Program-made: the position numbers and the translations under genes
Shown: piece by piece, positions 55,846-64,000 of the stretch
Numbering within the stretch: position 1 is the stretch's first letter
Layout of the letters: each line of letters starts with the position of its first letter
Notes under the pieces: generated by a model
Seen by the model: only the letters and a program-made list of their open reading frames with translations
What the model was told of the DNA's origin: nothing
Databases searched by the model: none
Assembly (NCBI GenBank): GCA_003008705.1
Contig: PDUO01000006.1
Location: 753,295 to 817,294, forward strand
Source: Pezicula radicicola
Taxonomy: Eukaryota; Ascomycota; Leotiomycetes; Helotiales; Dermateaceae
Direction: 5' to 3'
Length of the DNA: 64,000 bases

Positions 55846-57763
55846 ATGGCAGACGACGAGGATACGCCCATGGCAGAAACTCCCATCCGAACCGAAGACA
55901 ACTCTTCAGACTCGGACAGCGAAAGTGACAGCGATGTGGCACAGGTTCAGCCCGTCCAATGGCTGGCTACAGGACGGGAGAAGCGCAAGACCGCTGGAAA
56001 TCGATTGAACTCCCTGCTACAGGCAGAAGAACCTGACGATGAATTGGAGTTGCTCTTTGCAGAGGATGAGGATGATGCAGGATTTGAAGATGAGGAGGCC
56101 GATTCAGACGTGCAGATGGACTCGTCTGATGACGATGAAGATCAGGGACCAACCGCAGGCGCAGATGATCTGGAAGGAGAAAAAGAATTACAACGGCAGA
56201 ATAAGGTCGAGGCAAAGGCAAAGAAGAAGAAAGCCAATCTAATACCCAAAATATTCAAGAAAAAGCTCAAATTTGATCCTACGGTGCCACAAGCACCTGC
56301 ACCTCGACCTAAGAAGAAATCGGAACGCGCATCATGGCTTCCTACCGTGGAGGATGCGCCAACGAGGGCGTCGGCACGAGAGGCAACACAAAGGAAGAAA
56401 ACGGAATTGATTGGGGACTTAGTAGAGCGTGAGGAAAGAAGGAAGAAACAGTTAGCCAGCATGGAGAAAGCTGCGAAGAAGAAAGAAGCAGCGAAAAAGC
56501 CTGCTATGACCCAGGAAGACAGGTTGAGGGAGGCGGCGCGAGTGGAGAAGCAAAATGCAAAGAGTTTAAGCAGGTGGGAGGAGGCTGAGCAGCTAAGAGA
56601 AGAGGAGCAAAGGGCAAAGTTGGCTGCGTTGACCAATCGACAGTTAAATGGCCCTGTTATTACGTGGTGGAGTGGGAAGGGCGAGTATCTTGGGGGCAAA
56701 TTGAAGAAAGTCGGGAAGGTTCTTGAGATAGAGGACCCAAAGGAGAAATCGGTTTCCAGGAAGCGGAAAGCTGCAGAAATGGAGGCAGACTCTGAGATAG
56801 AGAAGGCAAAGTCGCCAAAGCCTGCATTGCACCCTCCCATGGTGTTAGATCAGGCTGCGTATGATCGATTAGCCTCCACTCCAGCAACAGAGCCCAAATC
56901 GAGTGCAACACCTACACCAGTTTCTGCACCGACTCCTGCTCCAGCGCCTACCCCTACCCCTGCACCACCGAAGTCAACACCTCTAGCCCCTCCAAACTTC
57001 CAAATGCCGCTGCAGAGCGGCCCAGCTTATCAGTCTCCTCTCGCTCCTCCGCCATCATTCTTGGCACCTCCACCAGCGCTAGCATTTGATGGATCTCACC
57101 CACTGCCAGGCTTCCACCCACCTCTCCTCGCACCTCATTCACAACATCCCGCGGTGCCACCACAACCTCAGCCACGATTGGCCCCATACCAGTCAAACCC
57201 CTTTTCTGCCCCGCCAGCTCCAGCTCCTGCTCCCCCTCAACCTCCGCCCCCACCAGCCATTGAGCATACCGTTCGGAATTACCTCATCCTCTCTAACTTT
57301 GATGAAACCGCTATAAAAGACAAAAACGTTCAAACACAAATCCTGTTCGGTAGAAAGTTCACGAAAGTTCAAAGTATGTCCTTGTTTTTCCATCTGTTGA
57401 TCTTATTCTTCCTCCCTGTGCTATACCTTATATTATATTCTTTTTGCTAACACATAGATAGAAACGACACCTACACAATGTGTAATATTTTCCTACCCAG
57501 CCAAATTCAGAGATCCAGTAACAGGCTTGCCATACTGTAACACCTATGCCTACAAGGAGATTCAAAAATTGCGGAAAGGCGACTATAAGTGGAGTGGCCT
57601 TTTGGGTGCTTATGTTGGACAAGGAACATATGCTGCACGTGGTGTGCCACCGAGGTTTATGGGTGGTATCGTGAAAGCCAGTGGATTAGCTGCTCCCACT
57701 GATAATGGGAATGGGACTGTTAACGAGCAGGTAGATGGAGTAGCTGGAGCTAGCTCATCCTAG
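55846..57763 (+). CDS. VPS72: YL1/Vps72 subunit of the SWR1-type chromatin remodeller
   Basis: Exons 55846-57373 and 57462-57763 give 609 aa. The N-terminus is acidic (Asp/Glu/Ser runs, residues 1-115) with the YL1 signature ATGREKRKTAGNRLNSLL, the part that binds H2A.Z-H2B dimers. A Lys-rich basic segment (AKAKKKKANLIPKIFKKKLKFDP), a Glu/Lys/Arg coiled coil (EERRKKQLASMEKAAKKKE) and NGPVITWWSGKGEY follow. A very Pro-rich linker (residues about 350-480) precedes the YL1_C domain (RNYLILSNFDET, then CVIFSYPAKFRDPVTGLPYCNTYAYKEIQKL) split by the intron. YL1 hands H2A.Z to the SWR1 complex in the nucleus. Of two nearby TAG acceptors the second was chosen since only it gives QKTTPTQC in frame. 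Confidence 0.95.
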
Positions 57764-58924
57764 GCGGGTATGAATGAGGAGTGATGAATTATGACTGTGT
57801 AACTGTGTAAGATATGTAAAATGTAGCTAAGGGCATTTAGAAACTCATGACAGAATTCATGAGGCAATGTAAAGACTATTGGACGTATTGTTGGGCTAAT
57901 ATTTCAATGTGATAAATGATAGTATAGTTGTGAGCTTTGTAATACAAACTTTAATCAGGCTCAAATGTCTAATCATGTAAAAGTATGTAAAGTAAGTTTT
58001 ATACTATTTCGGGTTCTAAGTACACCAATGAGTTGCTCAAATTTAATCTAAGTTACTCAAATTAAGTGAATTATTACCCTCCTATATAACTCTAGTAACA
58101 GAATGCCAAACAGGCCAGGCCAACGCAGCGGATTGTGGTATTCATTCTGCACTTCATCTTCCAGAAGTCATACTCTATATTTTGTAAAAAGCTACGGAGT
58201 AGGAAGCTAGTGAAAAGGCTAGAGATTTGAATAGCTGCAAATGGTGAAAGCAGAGACGGGTTAGATGATTATTTCTATAGTTTACTGTTTAACACTTGAG
58301 TATTATAGAACATCTAACACTGGTTAGTGAGTTGAGTCTTATATTTTCTAGTGTCTGAACTAAGCAAACTGGCTTAAGTAGTATGAATCTATTGTATAGC
58401 TTATTTGGCCTTTGGATTCTGGAGGAATTTAGTTTTACTATAAGTAGAGTAATTAGAGATACGGTAACTCACTTAACTTAGGTAACTCACTTCCTCTAAT
58501 CGAAATTATATCTTATACGGTAGATTAAGTGATACAGACATACGTGCCTAGGTAGGATATTTAGTGGTAGTAATGCATTTGCCCCATTAAAGCCTAAGAC
58601 ATAGATCTCGGACTGAACGTGAGTTATGTATTCGAATTACTTGAAGTATAAATCAAAGACTAACAGAAATTTCAAAGCTTAAGATTAATTATCAAGTCTT
58701 TTCTGTTTCAAAATCCAACTTTTGTCTAGTTAAAGAAGAGACTAAAGATCTTTCTCCTTATTAGAGAAACTTCTGCACAAGATCAACGAAAATGAGTTTC
58801 ACCACTAATGCTAACGCATTAAACTTAAAGGGGGGGGGAAACAGATGGCTGAGTAAACAAAAATCTAAGATTTCTTTTAGTTTCTTCTCTATGTGTATTC
58901 TTCTAGATTAGTAATTATTCTTCC

Positions 58925-60455
58925 TGTTTGACAACATTCAAATACTTAATAGCGACATACTAATTTACCGTACGTAATCGTCCTTATACTATAAGTAGAC
59001 TTATTTCTACACACTAGATCTATACAGAAAACAACTCTATAACGCCTATATGTTACTCCTAAATAGCCTTGCTATTTAACATATAGGATACAGCATAAAT
59101 GGAGCTTCTATCCTAAAAGTAATCGTCTACAGATAGTTGTAATACTCGCTTAAGTAATAGAAATGAATATAGATAAGTAGGAAAAACATAGCTTAGACTT
59201 AATAACTTAATAGACTAATAGGTATTTATACTACTTTTACTCTGTTTAGACTGGATCTTGGGTTTAACGTACACTATGAGGTATGTATTTAAATTGCTTA
59301 AAGTACATATTAAAGGCGAACTAAAATTCTAAATATAAGTACAAATAGTAAGTTATTACTTTCCGACCTACCTAAACTTTGTTAGATAAGAGATTATGTC
59401 TCTTCTTAACCTTAAGACTTCTAATACAGATCTACTTTGTAACTACTTCTTAAAGACCCTATGTTTTCCTCTAACAAAAAACTCAAGAGAGGTTTACTAC
59501 CTGTCTACTATGTTACGCTCTAAAGGAGGAGATGGCTAAAGAAGATACCCGAAGATCCTTTATGATTCTTATATACCTTGCGACTAGATTAGCCTTTGAC
59601 AAATGGCCATTTTCTATGCTAGAGTCCCGCTATATTGCTTACAAACCTACTGCGGCTGACATTCTACCTAGTATTTACGTGCCTGGCAAGAATTTAGCGA
59701 TGCCTCCACCTTTACTCACATTAACACAAGAGTAGAATGATTATGATAAATGGGCGGACATAGCAGTTCAGTTAGATGAAGTGCTAGAACACTAGAGGAA
59801 AATTGGGCTGGGGACAGAAAGAGTCGCTGAAATTGCTAGAGTTAAGATACTTCTGTTTACAAACCATGAACCAAAGCTTACTTTTGAGTACATTTAGGAC
59901 AAACATGTTTCCTTCTTCGACATTATGAAAGCTATAGATGTAGAACCCTATGTTGAAGGCTCTATTGTGACCAATGTGTGGGTATTGTATTTGATTAACA
60001 GTTCAAAAATTACAAGAGTAATTACAACTCCTGATTGACAACAAACACATACTAAGCGACGTAATGATTCAGCGTTTCCTTTTGATTCGACGTGCACTAG
60101 GTGCTCTAACCTAATACAACTCTGGTAGCTGTCTTATAATAAATTTAAGTAATTTGAGTTTTACCTTGTGTGTGATAATCTCCAGATCTTCGTGAAAACC
60201 ACTATCTCAGGGACTATTTAGACAACTCTAAAAGATATTTCAAGGGAAGTAAGCTACATTCACTAGAACTAATTAGCAGGGGAAATTCTTACTTAGGGTT
60301 AGCTTCTATTAAATATATGGAATAGTCATGCGACTGCCACTATAAGTAGGCTCTTCTCACACACTTAGTTCTACACAGAATACAACTCCACTTATCACCT
60401 TACATGTTGCTTCCAAATAACCTTGCTATTCAACAGCTTCTATAAAAGTAAAGAT
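58925..60455. mobile_element. Decayed element flanked by LTR-like direct repeats
   Basis: Two direct repeats start TGTTTGACAACA (58925) and TGATTGACAACA (60032), followed by ATACT(T)AA and AGCGAC. Both later share CTATAAGTAG, CTACACAGAA/CTATACAGAA, ACAACTC and CCTTGCTATT, ending near 59125 and 60455. The right copy has about 200 extra bases in its middle. The 0.9 kb between them carries an interrupted open-frame series starting at 59533 (MAKEDTRRSF...) with several TAG/TAA stops and no recognised domain. Starting with TG and flanking direct repeats suggest a small LTR-type element or non-autonomous derivative, heavily mutated. Confidence 0.45.
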
Positions 60456-61822
60456 ATTCGCAGAACTATTATAATATAACTCTCCAAGAGGAAATCAAGT
60501 ACTGAGACAAAGAACACACAGCAAATAAGTGGGCGACGGGATTCAGAGCGAATATTCCATTTAACAGATTGTATAATGAACAAAAGATAGTGCACAACCG
60601 AAAAGAATCCAATGAATGTACTTCTAAGCACGCCTATCCAAACAGTTTTAACAACGACACTTAGAAGCCGTCCACTAATTCGAAGCTAGAAAGTTCAAGT
60701 CAAATCAAATCTCCACCCTCTGACTTACAATATTCCTTCTTCTAACATATAACTACAAAAGCCACAAACTCAAGAACGTTGATATCAACAAAGTAGAAAT
60801 TACTAAAATATAATAACAACAAGCTCGTATGTAACAACACAATCCCCTACTTGAATAAACTACAATCTAAATCAAATCTAAACACTTCAACTAAATACTA
60901 CATTTGCTACTCCTTGTAAACATTCTCCGCTTTGAACATTCGCCGGGGCCGTCTCAAGTCGGAGCACTCCTGACATAGGAACATCGAAGCTAAATCGAAT
61001 AGTTGATCGTATCTAGAAATGTTATAGGTTTTCTTCCTGTAAGTGATATTTCAACTCAAGCTCGAGCTCCGAGCCTTTGACCTGTAAAAGTGGCTTGATA
61101 TCGACGGTCGAGTAGGGTAGCTAAGACTTCGAGTTTACGTACAATTATCTTATATAACCTACTATACCTTAAAATAAACCAATTACAATAGAAACCTACG
61201 CTACAACAAACTAGATTTACATCCCCTATCCTCTTATCCATTAATCATTCTCTCTCTCTCTCACACACAAAAAACCCCCCAAAAAACTCAAAGAACCAAA
61301 CAAAAACAGCAGAGAAATAGAAATAAAACTTTTATAGTTAACATTATTACTTGCCACTCTTATTCTTCTTGTCAATATGCAGACGCTAATGACTATCAAC
61401 ACTCCACAAATAAACTTAAAGTATTAAAATACTTCTAGGTAGCTACAAGAAGAGGTTAGTCTACATATTAGATAACGCGCTTTCTATAGAGAGAAGTATC
61501 TTAGAAAAGGGGGTATACAGTTTGTGTGTAGGCTTGGTAAATTTTTTAGTTATAAGATACGATGCACATCGTTCTCTGGACTAAGTGAATAACTTTAGGT
61601 TTTACTTTTAAGAGTTTATGTGTTTTCTATAAAGTGAAAATGAAGAGGCTTAGTTATATAGATACAAGGTACGTAAGGCTAGGTCAGGAAGCAATTAAGA
61701 GAGTGCCTTAGTGCCTTACAAGTAAAAGAAGTATAGTACAAGAAGTCATTTTCATTTTTGTTTAAGGATAAGTTTTTTGTTAGAGAATCTCTCATGATAC
61801 TTCTTTTCTTATTTAGGCAAAC

Positions 61823-61823
<1 letters not shown>

Positions 61824-61853
<30 letters not shown>

Positions 61854-61883
61854 AAGAAGAAGAAGAAGAAGAAGAAGAAGAAG
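61824..61883. repeat. AAG microsatellite, 20 uninterrupted units
   Basis: Sixty bases of perfect AAG triplets in non-coding AT-rich DNA; likely length-polymorphic. Confidence 0.95.
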
Positions 61884-63155
61884 ATATAATCATTTGAAAT
61901 GACTACTTTACCCTCTCTCTCTACAGCTAATACTTTACCTTCTTAACCAGTTATACACTACACTCCCCCTGCATCAATAACAATAACCAATATCACAACC
62001 ATCATGGTACCGCCATACCCTTACTCTCAAGCAGCTTCGAAAAAAAGAGAGAAGAATTAAATCCCTTACTATTCCCCACCATCACCAACCCCCCAAAGAC
62101 AATCCAATCCCCCATCCCTTCCCATCACCCCTATTCAAACCCATTCGAAACCAGAACCAGAACCAGAACCAAAACCAAAAAATACACTACTTTTTTTATT
62201 TTCATAAAAAAAACTGTACAAGCCAAATAAGTCCTTTAACCTCCCCTCCCCTCTCAACCATGTCAGAATTACTCTTCACATAGTATTTTATATCAAATAT
62301 CATCAAGGACCAGCAAAGACCAGCAAGACCTGAAAAGTTTTGAACAGAATAACCATACCATGATTGGCTCGTCAACTTAGTCTGAATATTATCAGAAGAA
62401 GGAAGGACATATATAGCTCTCTGTTCTTTAGCAACCACACGTTTGTCGGGTCGACATGATAATCCATCTGGTGGGTGGGTGGATGGTTAATAAACTAAAA
62501 ATAGTGAGGTTACATTCCATTTACGGGCTTCAGTTACAAAACTAGAAAAGTGTAAAGTGTAAGTGTAAAGCGACCAGCCAGCCCCTCACTCATCCGAAAT
62601 ACCCGAGGAACATCACTCACCGCACCACATAAAAAGGACCGCTTCCCTCCCCCTCACTTCCAAACCTCACATCTCTCCTCTAGTTTCGACAGCAAAGATG
62701 AAAAAGACCGATGGTGAATTGAACGATTTAACGAACGGATATAGTATTTCTTTCTACATCGTATAATAACGACAAAGACAACCAAACAATCAAATAGTGG
62801 TATCTAACCCCATTTTCTATATATCTATTCATCTATTTATCAACCGATCCCTTTCTGATAAATCCCAATTTTTCCTGTTCTATATTGGTGTATCTCTCTA
62901 CAGAGTCTATACAATGGAACAAACCACCCACTCGAGTGGTGTAAAGGTATTTATGACAGAAAAAGTTCCTAGTATTTCTTTCTTTCTTTCCTGGGGATCT
63001 ATAATACTCTACAAAGTACTGTCCCTATTCCCATTTCTATACCCGCCAAAATCGCAAAATCGCGGATTGGAGATGGAACGCAAAAGATAAAACGCCGAAC
63101 ATATATGCAATGCATTATGGATATGCAAAAACGACAACCAAGACACTCGATGTCT

Positions 63156-64000
63156 TTACTCGGCCAGAAGAGGCAAGTTCGCACGGAGTTGCGCCGATTG
63201 TGAGAAGCGTCTCTTAGCACCTGATGCGGACATAGCAGTCGCCATGCTGCTGGAGACGAGCTTCTCAACCGCAGGCTTCTTCTCACCGTCGGCAAGCTTT
63301 AGAGGCTGTGTCTCACCAGCACGGTTGTACAAGTTGCGGAAGAAGAAAACACCGGATCCCTCGAGACCCTCGGTTTCCTCGACGAACCTGCAGGTACGCT
63401 GGTTGCGCCAGAAAGCAGTCCAGAAGGGAGTCTTGACATCGGCCTTGTAGTGTTGGCCCATGACCTTGCGGATGTGGATGGAGGCTTCACCGGCGTGGTA
63501 GAAGGGGATTGTGGAGACGAGGTGGTGGCAGACGTGTGTGCCGATGATGTCGTGGAAGAGATGGGTGTCGATGAAACCGAGATCACGATCGATGGTTGCG
63601 GTGGCCCCACGAGCGAAGGTCCAGGTCTTGGAGTTGTAGTGGGGCATGCTTGCGTCGGTGTGTTGGAGGAAGGTGATGGCAACTATTGCTTCAGGTCAGT
63701 TCTCACGCCACCTGCAGATTTAGCAGAAAGACTTACCGATCCAGTTGTTAACCCAGAGCCATGGAACACCCCAGAGAATGCACACGTTCCAGCTACCGAA
63801 CATCTGTCCAGCAACAACCAACGCAGCAATCATAGCACCGACACCAACATCAGAGAGCATGATGAGGGGAAGCTCGTGCTTCTTGAAGAAAACACTGTCC
63901 TCGCCGAAGTAGAAATGGCTGATCTTCGCACCGGTGGCTCCATCGTACTTTTGTCCAGTCAAGTTGAAGAGCAGGTATCCAGGCCATCCGAACAGTTGGT
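63156..64000 (-). CDS. Delta-12-type fatty acid desaturase, 5' part cut by window edge
   Basis: The window holds the C-terminal part: exon 63737-64000 (open at the edge) and exon 63156-63682, joined by a 54-nt phase-1 intron. Residues include FGWPGYLLFNLTGQKYDG, then LWVNNWIVAITFLQHTDASMPHY with the second-type histidine box HTDASMPHY, FARGATATIDRDLGFIDTHLFHDIIGTHVCHHLVSTIPFYHA with the HVCHH box, and VMGQHYKADV. These are the iron ligands of membrane acyl-lipid desaturases of the FAD2/FAD3 group, which act in the ER on phospholipid-bound oleate or linoleate. Whether it is Delta-12, omega-3 or bifunctional cannot be settled from this part. The C-terminal 90 residues after the last box are Lys/Ser/Ala-rich and longer than in many relatives. 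Confidence 0.92.

Larger units (their letters stand above)
57764..63155. other. Large AT-rich block with transposon debris
   Basis: No intact gene over 5.4 kb. From 57800 to about 61800 it is AT-rich with stops in all frames. It holds a MITE-like fragment (58459-58520), an LTR-like pair (58925 and 60032) around a decayed open-frame series, diverged duplicates near 58620 and 59262, an AAG microsatellite and GAACCA repeats at 62150-62176. From 62200 to 63155 composition is closer to normal and includes the long 3' region of the desaturase gene. Confidence 0.5.

Noticed and set aside
56142..56840. 232-aa minus-strand frame opposite YL1
   Set aside because: Antisense of the Lys/Glu-rich coiled-coil region; Phe/Ser/Leu-rich composition follows directly from that.
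59533..59735. 67-aa frame as an intact gene
   Set aside because: Followed by in-frame stops with the reading sense continuing; lies inside an LTR-like relic, so treated as element debris.

Overview
The window is nuclear DNA from a filamentous ascomycete. Genes carry short GT..AG introns (about 46-190 nt) with CTAAC/CTGAC-type branch sites. Recognisable products are typical of fungi: SAT4/rhodopsin-domain membrane proteins, a GT69 mannosyltransferase, a quinate-permease-like transporter, a Pex26-like tail-anchored protein and a berberine-bridge-like secreted oxidase. Protein resemblance suggests Leotiomycetes (Helotiales), but that is an impression and not a test. Gene-bearing segments alternate with AT-rich, gene-empty blocks holding decayed repeats, the look of a genome shaped by repeat-induced point mutation (RIP).

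Layout. 1-1980 (-): Dal5-like MFS permease, cut by the left edge. 3827-4300 (+): small four-helix membrane protein. 4692-5498 (-): SAT4-family protein lacking its first helices. 6893-8575 (+): secreted FAD oxidoreductase. 9014-10492 (-): GT69 mannosyltransferase. 12650-13935 (+): complete SAT4 protein. 13.9-19.4 kb: gene-poor, with a phased TGCAACAA motif and a tRNA-Thr-like relic. 19419-21689 (-): quinate/sugar permease. 22566-24163 (-): saccharopine-dehydrogenase-like reductase. 24537-25098 (+): ribosomal protein L43. 26490-28547 (+): RING-PHD protein. 29440-30608 (+): mitoribosomal mL46/MRPL17. 32537-34004 (-): second complete SAT4 protein. 37312-38385 (-): orphan Cys-repeat protein in an AT-rich island. 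40139-42243 (-): PARN/Triman-like nuclease. 42977-44390 (+): Pex26-like. 47334-48949 (-): DHA1 MFS transporter. 49711-53206 (-): RRM-Pumilio protein. 55846-57763 (+): YL1/Vps72. 57.8-63.1 kb: AT-rich with an LTR-like relic. 63156->64000 (-): Delta-12-type desaturase, cut by the right edge.

No biosynthetic cluster or single pathway is visible. Housekeeping genes (L43, mL46, YL1, Pumilio, nuclease, peroxin) sit beside environment-facing genes (three transporters, three SAT4 proteins, the secreted oxidase).

The most notable find is a set of introns in unrelated genes that resemble each other. Two (1141-1289 and 19933-20085) share sequence end to end and carry a long internal hairpin. Three more (21459-21540, 48346-48472, 23620-23745) form a second family. 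They have the properties of introner-like elements, that is, introns that multiplied as mobile units.
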